64,000 bases of DNA from assembly GCF_036588685.1 (NCBI RefSeq), contig NC_086378.1, positions 41,021,578 to 41,085,577 on the forward strand, read 5' to 3'. This stretch comes from Mytilus trossulus. Its lineage: Eukaryota; Mollusca; Bivalvia; Mytilida; Mytilidae. This document shows, one piece after another, positions 33,145-45,080 of this stretch. The notes below the pieces were generated by a model. That model was not told the DNA's origin. It did no database searches and saw nothing but the letters and a program-made list of their open reading frames with translations. Position numbers and translations under genes: made by a program. Position 1 is the stretch's first letter, and each line of letters opens with the position of its first letter.

Positions 33145-33775
33145 AGAATCTTGGTTTGAACTATGTTTGGACTGCACATAATTATGTAAATATACAGTAA
33201 GATGTTATAAAAACTCGTATAAAGGACCAGTATTTACAAACTTGGTATGCATCAATAAATGATTGTGAAAAACTATGTATTTATAAACACCTCAAAACAG
33301 ACTTTGTAATAGAGAATTATTTAGATTTTTTTTATTAATAGTAACTTACTTACAAAATTGAGAAGTGGTACTCTGAAACTGAATTTGGAATTAGGGCGAT
33401 ATAAAAATATTCCTAGACATATGCGTCTATGTATATGCTGCAATATGGCTTGTATTGAAAATGAATACCACTTTATACTTGTATGTCCAGCTTACAGAAC
33501 TGTGAGACAAGAACATTTGCCAAAATATTATTGTTCTTGGCCAAATAATTTTAAACTTTTTCATTTACTTCAAGCAAAATCAAAATCAATCACAACTAAA
33601 CTGTGTAACTAACTGAATTATGCTTGGAAAATTAGATCATGTATTGTGAATTAATTGTACCTTTATTGTATTATGTATTGTTCTCTGCTATCTGTTGTTT
33701 TGTCACATTGTATATACTTGTTAATGTATTGCCATAGCATATTATTTATGCTTTCGATAATAAAATATTCATTCG
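33145..33775 (+). mobile_element. Nested 5'-truncated LINE with 8-bp target duplication
   Basis: This 631-bp insert carries only the 3' end of a LINE: LGLNYVWTAHNYVNI, then IKTRIKDQYLQTWYASINDC, a shift near 33330, and the frame 33358-33612 with LRSGTLKLNLELGRY and the knuckle CICCNM...ENEYHFILVCPAY. A short AT-rich tail ends near gataataaaatattc. It is flanked by TACCTACA at 33137-33144 and 33776-33783. Taking out 639 bp (a multiple of three) rejoins the host LINE frame exactly. The insert itself has a stop and a frameshift. Confidence 0.88.
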
Positions 33776-33783
33776 TACCTACA

Positions 33784-34240
33784 GACACAAATAATATGTT
33801 TCTTAATGAAATTAAACAATTAGAAAATGAACTAGATCATATATACTCATTAAAGGCGAAAGGGGCACAAATTAGGTCAAGAATTAAATGGGTTGAGGAA
33901 GGTGAAAAAAATACAAAATTCTTTTTATCTTTAGAAAAACACAGACAATCAAAAAAATCTATTAATAAGTTATTGTCCAAAAATGGGGAGGTAACTGTAG
34001 ATCAAAGTGAAATTCTTAATATGAGTAAAGAGTATTACAACGTCCTATATAAAAGCTCTATCCCTGATACGGAAATCTTAAAATCACATATTGAGGGTAC
34101 AAACATAAATCATTCTTTGACATCTTCTGAAAGTAAACAGGTAGATGGTAAATTAACATTAGAAGAGTTTTAAAACATCCTCCATTTTTAAAATGAAACT
34201 AAACAAAACACCTGGAAAGGACGGTCTGACTGCAGAGTTT
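33784..34240 (+). pseudogene. LINE ORF2 fragment, part B
   Basis: This continues part A in the same frame: NNMFLNEIKQLENELDHIYS, IRSRIKWVEEGEKNTKFFL and SINKLLSKNGEVT, to a TAA at 34171. A few bases later, in another frame, the start of the reverse transcriptase is visible (MKLNKTPGKDGLTAEFY). Similarity ends near 34240, so the rest of the RT is missing from this copy. Confidence 0.82.
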
Positions 34241-34279
34241 TACCACCCGATGCAACCCATGTCATCCTATTAAATAGAT

Positions 34280-34575
34280 CTTATGTTAGTGGTGTTACGT
34301 TGTTCAATAGAGGGTATGGTATACCATGTTAACACATGTTATGGGGTTATTCTATTGAAATAGAGTAACATATAGTATTATAACCATGCTAGTATATGGT
34401 GTGAGGTTATCTTATTCGAATAAAATAACACTGCAATGATACAAATTTAGCATATAGTATGGAGTTATATTATTCAATAAGGGTAACACAGAAATTATAC
34501 AATGTTAGCATATAGGATATAGTCAGAGATATAGTATGGGGTTATCTTATTCAAGTAAATAACACAGATATTTTG
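34280..34575 (+). repeat. Degenerate tandem repeat, about 59-bp unit
   Basis: Three to four units share atggggttatcttattcaat, agggtaacac and atgttagcatat. They begin where the truncated LINE ends. Confidence 0.75.
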
Positions 34576-35534
34576 GCATGACACAGAGGCTGACTATTGG
34601 CGAATCATTGACTTTCTTGTATAATCATATAAAAAAAACTCATCATGACCCAAAAACTTTCAAAAGCCACATGTATACAGAGAGCCTAGAGGTAATTGTT
34701 ATATATTTATTGAGCAAACTATTATATGTTGTCATGATACGACTAATGCTGCATCATGTAAAATAAAGATTCAAGTAAGTTGAGAATTAATGCCGCGGAT
34801 ACTTGTAAACACTGAATTATACATTATACTTGAAAATACTATGTTCTGGCTCCAATTGTGGTTACCATTTTTGACTCTAATTTTTGAATCATCACTTTAC
34901 TTCCTGCTTGTTTTGAAAACAACTTGAGATACACTCTTTTTATATCTATAATATTGTCATATATGTTTTATTCTACCCCCGTAAACGTTTTTTTATGAGA
35001 AATCCCTATCGTAAAGTTAAATTTTTTGATATGACATGTGTATAATTTTCCACGCCAAAAATTGTAAATCTATGGAACGCCATTCGTGACATTTATGTAT
35101 TCGTCACTACTTATAGTATGTATGGCACGCCATTTGGGACACTTTTGATTAATATTTCATTTTTGTCATTTTTATTGTATTTTTGAGTAGAGAAACATTT
35201 TATGAATGCTTTTATGATGTTTTGATCAGATTGTAAAGGTTGTTTATTTTTTCTTTTCAGTTTTTACCTTATATTAGAATGATGCACTACGCACCCATTT
35301 GATGTCTTGTCGGTGCCTTATATGAATAAAGTTGTGCAATTAAAATTCTTGTTGGTTATCTGGTTGTTTATCTTAGAAACAGCACATACTACGATTTTCC
35401 CAATAATTCCCATCCCTCGCCTCGTCCCTGGTTGATTTAAAATATAACACATTTTATTATAAAATATTAAACGAGTGTCTTTAATTTAAACTGGAACACA
35501 TTTTAATCGCCCTGCAATTAATATTGTATGAAGA
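34576..35534. other. No feature seen
   Basis: AT-rich sequence. Two similar phrases (atggaacgccattcgtgaca and atggcacgccatttgggaca) lie about 60 bp apart near 35072 and 35129. No exon is supported. Confidence 0.45.
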
Positions 35535-35600
35535 ACACAGGCACTTGTCTCAAAATAAAAATTTCCTATAAACCTATAACACAAGGTACTTAACTAAATT
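35535..35600. mobile_element. Half copy of the 9415 palindromic MITE
   Basis: The stretch cacaggcacttgtctca, then aaatttcctata, corresponds to the left half of the element at 9415-9510; the folding right half is absent. Confidence 0.6.
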
Positions 35601-35750
35601 TTTGAATTATGACACCCAGTCCCAAATTCCCGTTATTTTTTTTATTTCTCGGTTGTCAATCCTACTTAAACTTAATATGCCGTAAATCTAAATTGATTTA
35701 TCTACATAATGGTATATGACACGACTATCATTGTTGTCGGGATCATTAGC

Positions 35751-36112
35751 AGCATGTCTCAGAAGTCGGTCAACGGGATGTTTTTTTGGCATTCGTCTCA
35801 ATTTTTGGCAACACCCAGCCCGCAGTGATTGAATTATTATAAAGAATTATTAAAATAAAAACTGTCAGCTTCTCTCTGACTATGAGTTATTACCTTTATT
35901 GTAAATTCTTTACAGATTATGTGAAACAAACCCAAATAAGTTTGTTATGAAACACACGTGTACACAACGACACTAATGTAGAGTTATAAAATGTCCCACA
36001 TTTATTTTTAGTTAGACGATTGACCAATGAGAAACCAGTATAAAATTACATGCGGACTGGGTGTTGCCAAAAATTGAGACGATCCCATTGACCGACTTCT
36101 GAGACATGCTAC
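35751..36112. mobile_element. Foldback element with 62-74 bp arms
   Basis: Left arm 35751-35824 (agcatgtctcagaagtcggt to acacccagcccgca) pairs with right arm 36051-36112 (tgcggactgggtgttgcc to gagacatgctac). The left arm has an extra gtttttttggcatt. About 225 bp of unrelated sequence forms the loop. Confidence 0.8.
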
Positions 36113-36540
36113 TAACTGTGAACCAAAACCCACCCGCAGATTATGCCAGTATTGTCCGTCGATTTCATGAACAACTGTGAAACATTTGATAAACATAAAT
36201 AATTGTCAAACGTTTATATTGATTAACGAAGTAGTTTTCAACTGCAAAACGCCCAGCCGATAGCAAAATGGACAGTGGCAGTAGTACAGTCCGGAATTGT
36301 TTCATACGTTAAGACCGGAAGTTGTGAAATTTATTTACCGTTTAGGTAGCAATACACAGTTAGGAAACAAACTTAAAATTGACACTCATAATTTTTAAAC
36401 ACCCTCTTTCCCCTCCTGTCTAACAAAGAAGGCTTTATATGTGTGTTATGCATGTACATCCCTAATTAACTGGGCATTTAAAAAGTCGGAATGCGAGTAC
36501 ATATGTTCAAACTCTTTTAGATCATTTTTCAGTAGCAATA

Positions 36541-37423
36541 AACAAAAGAACTATGTCAATTTGGACATGCTTTGAATAACATTTTTGTTCGCTTTGGAGA
36601 TTCCGTATATCGTCAAGTTATTGGAATTCCAATGGGGACTAACTGTGCACCACTTATTGCGGACCTCTTTTTGTATTGTTATGAGTTACAATTTATGACT
36701 AAAATTAGCAAAGACCCATCAAAACAACATTTGATACAAAAATTTAACTATACTTTTAGATATTTGGATGAAATATTGGCTCTCAAAAATGACGACTTCA
36801 GTATGTATACTAAAGACATTTATCCTGTAGAACTTTCTTTAAATAAAGCTAATGATAACAATGACAATGACCACTGCCCTTTCCTCGATCTTGATATCTA
36901 TATCATAAACGGGAAGCTTAATACAAAAAATTATGATAAAAGAGATGATTTTTCATTTCCTATTGTTAATTATCCATTTTTAGATGGTGACGTTGAACTT
37001 CCCTTGTCACCATCTTATGGTGTTTATATATCTCAACTTGTACGATTCGCTCGTGTATGTAACAACGTATTAGATTTTAGCGAGAGAAATTTATGTATTA
37101 CTGAAAAATTATTACACCAGGGTTTTCGATATCACAAACTGGTCAAAACATTTACTAAATTTTATCACCGGTATAAGGAAATAATTCGTAAATATAACTC
37201 AACATGCAGACATCTTATACGTTCAGGTATTTCACATCCAAAATTTTATGGAAATATTCTTTATAAAACACAACAATGTCAGTATTCTCCTCAGAAACTA
37301 ACAAAACCTTTAAATAGACTTATTAAAAGGGGATATAGTTACGATACTGTTGTCAGGTCATTAAAGATTGCATATTTTGGCTTTAACATTGATTCCCTGA
37401 TAGGGTCTTTGCATCGGAACTAA
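36541..37423 (+). pseudogene. Penelope-like reverse transcriptase, N-terminally truncated
   Basis: This frame of about 283 codons (no ATG at its start) has the motifs of the Penelope-like type of reverse transcriptase common in bivalves. They are IGIPMGTNCAPLIADLFLY (residues 17-35), FRYLDE (62-67) at the catalytic site where YxDD is expected, FLDLDIYI, YDKRDDFSFPIVNYPFLDGD and SYGVYISQLVRFARVCNN. These are followed by a basic C-terminal part ending in DSLIGSLHRN. The N-terminal RT motifs are missing and I see no GIY-YIG endonuclease behind it. The second catalytic Asp is replaced by Glu, so activity is doubtful even apart from truncation. The family label is from memory of the motif set. Confidence 0.8.
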
Positions 37424-37920
37424 ACACATTTATTTCTAAAAAAACAGTTGTTGGCATGACACGGGTTATGTTCTTCTCATATATTTTATGATAGTATGAT
37501 ACTAAACCCCTAACGGGAGGGATTGTACCTGATATTCATATGATGAAGACATAATCTTTCAATCAGTTTAATTGAGGTCTGGAGCTGGCATGTCAGTTAA
37601 TTGCTAGTAGTCTGTTGTTATTTATGTATTATTGTCATTTTATTTATTTTCTTTTGTTACATCTTTTGACATCGGACTTGGACTTCTCTTGAACTGAATT
37701 TTAATGTGCGTATTGTTATTCTTTTACTTTTCTACATTGGCTAGAGGTATAGGGGGAGGGTTGAGATCTCATAAACATGTTTAACCCCGCCGCAATCTTG
37801 CGCCTGTCCCAAGTCAGGAGCCTCTGGCCTTTGTTAGTCTTGTATGATTTTAAATTTTAGTTTCTTGTGTATAATTCGGAGTTTAGTATGACGTCCATTA
37901 TCACTATACTATTTTAATTT
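37424..37920 (+). mobile_element. 3' region of the Penelope-like element
   Basis: Non-coding tail after the RT frame, with taacgggagggattg, aacatgtttaaccccgccgc, cctgtcccaagtcaggagcc and gagtttagtatgacgtccat. Parts recur inverted at 50525-50600 and directly at 55545-55565, so the element left several fragments in this window. Confidence 0.7.
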
Positions 37921-38687
37921 AATTGTTGATACCGCTATTCGATTTTTTGTAAACCAAACTCAATTGCATATATTAAAATGTCTGACGCAAAAAAATTGAC
38001 GACATCCCTATCTCAGTTTATTATCACAAAAAGACTTGAATATAAATGTGCAGGTACAGTCTAATAATGATCCTTATAAAGATAAAATATGACTAGTTTG
38101 AAATGTTAGAAGGCATCGAATTGAAACATAAACCTAATCCTATCACCTCAATTTTGCAAAAAAATGGATAAAAAAGGGCGAAAGCCTTGACATTGCAGTC
38201 ATAAAAATTTCGAGCACAAATATTGTAGCCAGACTCAGAAATTAACCAATCAAAATACTGGATTATGTGCTTCGATCACAAAATCGGTACTCCGAGTTCT
38301 GTGCAAAAAAGTTTTATGACCGCCAATTTTCGTTTTTCGCCGCATCACGACTAAGATATGACACATAACTGTAATCTTTTTTAGGAGTTCTGTCTGATGA
38401 AAAGCATTCTTTATTTCCTAACCATCGTTGTGTCATTAACACGGTTAGCACGTGCTGATATGGTCTAATTTTAGAATGACTTGCGATTGTTGTCAGCCAA
38501 TTAAAAGTATGGGTTTGTGCGCTTCTTTATGAAGGTGAATTCATAACAGCAATTCAGACGCAACGAAATATAAACAAATCAATTGTAATTTCATTTGCAA
38601 CATATAAAAACAACTCCAATATCATTATTTTGCAGCAGGTTTTATTTTCTGAAACATAATTGTCCTGCTGTATTGGTATTATCATGA
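37921..38687. other. No feature seen
   Basis: No coding or repeat structure was supported here. Confidence 0.45.
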
Positions 38688-38830
38688 TTAGGACATAGGC
38701 CTACACTCAGTGTAGCTAATTGTCTTGTCCGCAAAACTGATATTACATTTGCAGTTGTAAACCTTATCTTTTATCTGATATGGTAAGGTCTCTTGATCAC
38801 CATGACAATCTCCATTCATGTCTTCACATT
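38688..38830 (-). CDS. Candidate terminal exon of a Cys-rich protein
   Basis: On the minus strand a strong acceptor (tgtttttattacag) is followed by 46 open codons after a two-base phase: CEDMNGDCHGDQETLPYQIK, then DKVYNCKCN, a stretch without Cys, ECRPMS and TAA. Five cysteines, including a CxC pair, and several Asn-Gly turns recall secreted small-domain proteins such as EGF-like modules, but the spacing does not prove one. I found no upstream exon nearby; it should lie at higher coordinates. The gene is not identified. Confidence 0.45.
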
Positions 38831-39114
38831 CTGTAATAAAAACACATTTTGAGCTTGCTTCAATTTAAGATGGTACCAAACACCTCAACTAAAATTATTT
38901 TGGCTCGTTTAACTTTCATAAAAAAAAATATTAAGATATTTACGTTGGCTACTAGTTCATGGTGTAGATACCTACATTGCTCAATACAATGCAATAATCC
39001 AATAATAAAATAAAAAAATAAAAAAAACGGAAAATGAACGCAATATCAACGACAACATGTGTTATTTGTGACGTTGTTATCATAAAACAAATAGAAGCGT
39101 AAAAAAACAAATAG

Positions 39115-39360
39115 ATATAAGAAGATGGGGTGTGAGTGCAAATGAGACAACTCTCCATCCAAATAACAATTTATAAAAGTAAACCATTATAGGTCAATGA
39201 ACGGTCTTCAACACGGAGCTTTGACTCACACTGAACAACAAGCTATATAGAACCCCAAAATTACTAGTGTAAAACCATTCAAACGGGAAAACTAAAGGTA
39301 TAATCTATATAAAAAACGAGAAACGAGAAACACGTATAAATCACATAAACAAACGACAAC
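39115..39360 (+). repeat. 'gattgccaatgagaca' mussel repeat, copy
   Basis: The motifs caaatgagacaactctcc, aggtcaatgaacggtcttc, gtaaaaccattcaaacgg and cacataaacaaacgacaac run in the same order as 50275-50530, and are the reverse of the block at 8376-8700. Confidence 0.8.
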
Positions 39361-40729
39361 TACTTTACATCAGATTCCTTGACTTCCAATGACTTGATAA
39401 AGTTCGAACTCTAATAATTGTCGCATAAAGATGTAATTGTTTTTTTCTTAATTTCATATGTATGAATGCTTCTGTGTGTAATTTTTTTTTTATGCTAATG
39501 CGTCGATTAAACCATTTGTATGAACCGCTTAAAGAAAACAGATAACAGATATATAATATTTAATTCATCACAATCACTGAAAACAGATATATTTGGATGA
39601 GACATTGCTGATACATGTATAAACCTTTGATACAATTTTCATAAATGTGGAAACAAATTGTACCCATAAGAGTCCTTACAATACTAGACAATGTTTTCTT
39701 TTCCATTCACAAAATCCTATAATTGTGAGTCAGAAAAATTTCAATACTTGCTATCATTTTTAGAAGTTAGATCGTTTCTGAAAGGTGTAATTAAAGTCTT
39801 TTACAATATATACCTTTCTGATTTGATCATGTTGATAATGTGCATATGATAAACAGTTCCAGGAATCCAGAGGTTTTCTGATGCTAAGCTTAATGTCTGT
39901 ACCTTGCCGAACAAATTTCTCCATGCATTTTCAACAGTTCCTAAATTATTCGTCAGTTATAACAGTAATTATATATTCTGCCAATATAAATGAGAAGGTT
40001 GACCTGATATGTATGATAAAGATTTCAATATGTACAAATCATAATTTCCAGATCACTCCTAAAAGATGTAGTGGAACTAATATATGAACATAAAATGTTT
40101 TCATAAAATTTTAATGAGTAAATTTTTACAAAACAATATTTTCCTTTGAGGTAAAGCCTAAAACAAGTAAAGGTATGTTTTTTTCTATTAGGCCTAAGGG
40201 ATGATCAATTTAAACATACTTGGTGTTCATGGGAGGCCATTTTAAAATGAGGGTATCCACCAATATATATATACTAGTATATAAAATATAATTTCATTTT
40301 TATTTTCACCATGTTCACTCATGTACATCTTTTATCTTACTTGACACTCTATCATAAAGCAGATTTTAAAGTGGCTTTACTGATTTTCATGTGTGTTTAT
40401 TAAGGTAAACAGCCTTTTTGTATTTGGGTTTGGTGGAAATAAACTCTCAATAATTAAACTAGAAAAGATCAAATTTTGGAAATCACATGTACAAATTTAG
40501 GATATAAACGACATCAAATCTAAAATAAATGATTGTTTGTATTGTAAAAAAATCTTTGTTTTATCATATTCAATATATATATATTGGACATATGAACAAC
40601 CCTGGTTAAATATTAAAATGTTTTTTTATTACATCTATTCTTTCATTTGCTTTGTTTTGTACATAAATCAAGTAACTTAGTTTTTTCCCTTAGAATTGTT
40701 TTAAATTTGTTATTTCAGGGCCTTTTTAA
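39361..40729. other. No feature seen
   Basis: AT-rich sequence; the 68-codon frame at 39881 has no support beyond being open. Confidence 0.45.
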
Positions 40730-41160
40730 GTTGACTATGCATGGGTTTTGTTCATTATTGAAGGCAATACATATATACAGTGTGTCTATGTTATAATGTT
40801 ACACTGTTGTTTCAGATAAAAGTGGAGGTTGGTACCTATCAAAACGTTCAATCCAACTGCATTTGTTTGCATCTGAACTATTAGCCAGGAACATGATGTT
40901 TAGTGGTTGCCATTTGTTGATGAGGTTCATAAGTCTTTCTCGTTTTTATATAGATTAGACTGTTGGTTTTCCTTTTTGAATGGTTTCACACTTGTCATTT
41001 TTTCGGCCCTTTATAGCTTGCTGTTTGGTGAAAGCCAAGGCTCCATGTTGAAGACCTATAATGATTTACAAATAGTGACTTGGATGGAGAATTGTTTCAT
41101 TGGCATTCATACATGTCATATAAAATTTTCATATATATATCTAGTGACCCATCAGTCAAA
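40730..41160 (+). repeat. Diverged copy of the 8376-type repeat
   Basis: Two blocks (ttgactatgcatgggttttg, attattgaaggca; then cggccctttatagc, gaattgtttcattggcattc) follow the order of the mussel repeat family. The 86- and 61-codon frames are by-products. Confidence 0.6.
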
Positions 41161-42119
41161 TATATGAATGGTGACAGAACTATATATTGTTCAATGTATG
41201 TGATTACTGTAACTTATATATTTAAAGTTCAATTTTGTCAAAATAAGCAACAACAAAATAATTGATTTTGAATTATTCACTTGCAAGTGAATAATTCCAC
41301 CTCAGGCATAACTGACATTGAATCCATATTCATATGAACTTTAATTAAACCCCTTAGCTTGAGATGGATAACACATGAATTGTATGTGTAAAGTTATTTA
41401 AAGGAAGAGAATATCAACATTAAAAGTGAAACAAAGGTAAATCATTTGATTGACTGATTCAATCCACAAATAAACCTTCTAATACAGGTAAAACCGATGA
41501 TAAACATTTATTTTTTTATCTGTAATATAAAATTTAATAGACCTAGAATAATTCAACAGCAACTGTGTGCTTAATCTATTTATTATTATATATATTTATG
41601 TTTACATTGCTTATATGGTCATCTGATGACTATAGAGGTCAACCATGCTTGATCATTCTTGATCATTCTACTTTCGTTTAAACTAGTTTTATATAATCAA
41701 AACAAATGACGGCAAGAATCCGGTTATTTGGTGTTCCTTTTATTGCTTTCTTATATGATTGTTTATATATAGGATCACTGAATAATATATATGTATTGTG
41801 TGCTCGTATAAATATTTTGTAAAATGCAACTAACACAAAATATAAATATAAGATATATTTTGCTAATCAAATCCCCTGGTTTCATTAGCAATTAACAACA
41901 CATGGAGGAACCTTAGCGTCAATGTTGTAGCGTTACGGGACATTGTTCACAACCAGTAGTGAAATAAAATATTTAAAGTTGAAAAAAAAAAGAAAAAAGT
42001 AGGCGTGTTATTCTAGTACACATTATACTAGTACACATTGTGAAGATAACTCAATTTAGATTTACGATATAACACGTTTAAGTGCGGTTGACAGCCGAGA
42101 AATCGGTATATAACGTATT
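41161..42119. other. No feature seen
   Basis: AT-rich. A short palindrome (ttattcacttgcaagtgaataa) lies at about 41273-41294. There is no gene. Confidence 0.45.
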
Positions 42120-42398
42120 TTACTTATAAATGGACTTAATTTTTCTGCTGGAAAACATTACATTCACTCTGTGGTTAAAGTTTTTAAAATTTTAATAATT
42201 TTCTTAAACTATCCTGGGTTTGTACCAAACTTTGACAGTAGTTTGTTTATGATCATAAGATAGTATCCAGAAGTAAATTTTGTCAAAAACTATATCCGTT
42301 TTTTACTTTTAAATGGACTTAGTTTTTCTGCCAGGAAATAACACATTCACTCTGTGGTTAAAGTTTTTAGAATTATGATAACTTTCCTATACTATTTT
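42120..42398 (+). repeat. Tandem repeat, left part, split by the 42.4-44.7 kb element
   Basis: Units of about 180 bp contain aaatggacttagtttttctg, cattcactctgtggttaaag and atcataagatagtatcc. The second unit is cut after ctatacta and continues at 44690 (tttgtaccaaac), which fixes the insertion point of the element between them. Confidence 0.8.
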
Positions 42399-42994
42399 TA
42401 GCTCACCTGGCCTATAGGGCCGAGTGAGCTTTTCCAATCACTTTGCGTCCGGCGTCCGTCATTCGTCGTCCGGCGTCGTTAACTTTTACAAAAATCTTCT
42501 CCTCTGAAACTACTGGGTCAAATTAATCCAAACTTGGCCACAATCATCATTGGGGTATCTAGTTTAAAAGATGTGTCCGGTGACCCGGCCAACCAACAAA
42601 GATGGCCGTAATGGCTAACAAGTATGGACACAACATTTAAGCTGCATTCAGCTCTAAATTTGGATTGTGATTAAATAGTTGACACAGCATAGGTTTCTGA
42701 CACAGAATGAATGTGGTCTAATGAACTTAAAAAATTTTGTTTTGCCTTTGAGCAATTCACTATGCTTTATTCCAAAACCGATCTCAATTCAAATTTCTAA
42801 CGGAGTTTGCAACAATAATCACTCATTTAAATACATCATAAAATATCAAAATGTAAAAAAAAGTGCTTGTTATCACTGAATGGTAAAGATTGTTTCAATT
42901 TATCAGTTGGTAGTAAAAGTGAATATACATTGTATATTGTATAAAAATGATTTAAGTTGATTAAACTACTATTCTGGACAAAGAAAGATAACCC

Positions 42995-43235
42995 CAATTG
43001 AAATTTCTTGCTATTGCACAATATTGTGCAATTGGATATTTCTTGCTATTGCGCAATACTGTGCAATTGAAAATACTTGCTATTGCACAATACTGTGCAA
43101 TTGAAGATTTCTTGCTATTGCGCAATACTGTGCAATTGAAAATTTCTTGCTATTGCACAATACTGTGCAATTGAAGATTTCTTGTTATTGCTGAGTACTG
43201 TGCAATAGAAAATTTCTTGCTATTGCACAATATTT
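42995..43235 (+). repeat. Tandem array of small hairpins
   Basis: Six to seven units of about 37 bp each contain ATTGCACAATACTGTGCAAT or close variants, in which ATTGCACA and TGTGCAAT pair around a four-base loop. Units alternate between gca and gcg. Together they could form a string of hairpins in single-stranded DNA or RNA. Confidence 0.9.
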
Positions 43236-43479
43236 AATATAATAATTTTGGATCCTGATTTGGACCAACTTGAAAACTGGGCCCATAATCAAAAATCTAG
43301 GTTCATGTTTGAATTCAGCATATCAGGGAACCCAAAGAATTCAATTTTTGTTAAAATCAAACTAAGTTTAATTTTGGACCCTTTGGACTTTAATGTATAC
43401 CTTTTCGAAAACAGGGCCAAAAATTAGGAATTTACATACACACAGTTAGATTTGGCATATCAAAAAACCCCATTTATTC

Positions 43480-44120
43480 AATTTTTGATGAAATCAAACA
43501 AAGTTTAATTTTGGACCCTTTGGGCCCCTTATTCCTAAACTGTTTGGACCAAAACTCCCAAACTCAATACCAACCTTCCTTTTATGATCATAAACCTTGT
43601 GTTTAAATTTCATTGATTTCTATTTGCTTAAACTAAAGTTATTGTGCGAAAACTAAGAATAATGCTTATTTTGGCCATTTTTTGGCCCATAATTCCAAAA
43701 CTGTTGGAACCAAAACTCCCAAAATCAATCCAAACCTTTCTTTTGTGGTCATTAACCTTGTGTCAAAATTTCATAGATTTCTATTAACTTAAACTAAAGT
43801 TATAGTGCGAAAACCAAGAAAATGCTTATTTGGGCCCTTTTTGGCCCCTAATTCTTAAACTGTTGGGACCTAAACTCCCAAAATCAATACCAACCTTCCT
43901 TTTGTGGTCATAAACATTGTGTTTAAATTTCATTGATTTCTATTTACCTAAACTAAAGTTATTGTGCGAAAACCAAGAAAATGCTTATTTGGGCCCTTTT
44001 TGGCCCCTTATTCCTAAAATGTTGGGACCAAAACTTTCAAAATCAATCCCAACCTTCCTTTTGTGGTCATAAACCTTGTGTTAAAATTTCATAGATTTCT
44101 ATTCACTTTTACTAAAGTTA
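43480..44120 (+). repeat. Tandem repeat, about 160-bp unit
   Basis: Three and a half units share aactgttgggaccaaaact, aaccttccttttgtggtcat, aaatttcatagatttctatt and agttatagtgcgaaaacc. Single units occur in the dispersed copies at 6070 and 53800. Confidence 0.85.
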
Positions 44121-44687
44121 GAGTGCGAAAACTAAAAGTATTCGGACGACGACATCGACGACGAAGTCAACGTGATAGCAATATACGACGAAAATTTTTT
44201 CAAATTTTGCGGTCGTATAAAAAAAGAACATCGGGGTAAAATGCAGTTTTTGGCTTATAACGGAAAAACCAAAGCATTTAGAGCAAATCTGACATGGGGT
44301 AAAATTGTTTATCAGGTCAAGATCTATCTGCCCTGAAATTTTCAGATGAATCGGACATTCCGTTGTCTGGTTGCTGCCCCTGAATTGGTAATTTTAAGGA
44401 AATTTTGCTGTTTTTGGTTATAAACTTGAACATTATTATAGATAGAGATAAACTGTAAACAGCAATAATGTTCACCAAAGTAAGATTTGCAAATAAGTCA
44501 ACATGACTAAAATGCCAAATTTATTATAGATAGAGATAATTGTAAGCAGCAAAAATGCTTAGTAAAGTAAGATGTACAAACACATCACCATCACCAAAAC
44601 ACAATTTTGTCATGAATCTATCTGCTTCCTTTGTTTAATATTCACATAGACCAAGGTGAACGACACAGGCTCTTTAGAGCCTCTAGT

Positions 44688-44880
44688 TTATTTGTACCAA
44701 ACAAGGACAGAAGCTTGTTTATGATCAAAAGCTAGTATCTAGAAGGAAATTTAGTTAAAATTGTGTTCCTGTGTATGTTTTTACTTATAAATGGACTTAG
44801 TTTTTCTCCCAGTTAACATTACGTATAGTCTGCTATTAAAGTTTTCTTACAATCAAAAGATAGTATCAAGAGGAATATTT
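44688..44880 (+). repeat. Tandem repeat, right part, resuming after the element
   Basis: The sequence tttgtaccaaacaaggac, ttgtttatgatcaaaagc, then aaatggacttagtttttctc continues the unit cut at 42398. Confidence 0.8.
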
Positions 44881-44994
44881 TATTAATTATTTATTTTTCC
44901 CCTTATTTTTGTTAAGCATGCATTTAAAGCAAAAGTAGACGAGAGACTGGGTTCCGCGGAACCCTTACGAATTTTTCTAAATCGCGACTTCAGT

Positions 44995-45080
44995 ACCTTG
45001 TGTTATATAAAGGTATATAGGGGAAAAAATTCTGAGATGAGTGGTCGAGCTTTCTGCAACAAAAGTCGAGAACATGGGAG
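44995..45080. repeat. Fragments of two element ends
   Basis: A weak match to the right half of the 9415 palindrome (aaggtatataggggaaaaaa) is followed by gtcgagctttctgcaacaaa, which also ends the 57.4-58.8 kb tandem family. Confidence 0.45.

Larger units (their letters stand above)
42399..44687. mobile_element. 2.3-kb TAGCTCACC-ended repeat element
   Basis: The left end tagctcacctggcctatagg and the right end caaggtgaacgacacagg, tctttagagcctctag, are ends I recall as a widespread bivalve element. Inside are a full copy of the 'ggacaagtatggacaca' repeat (42618-44220) with a hairpin array and 160-bp tandem units, a GAC-rich stretch (acgacgacatcgacgacg), and the phrase gcggtcgtataaaa. No protein-coding frame exists, so it is non-autonomous. 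Its borders are confirmed by the split tandem repeat on both sides. Confidence 0.8.
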
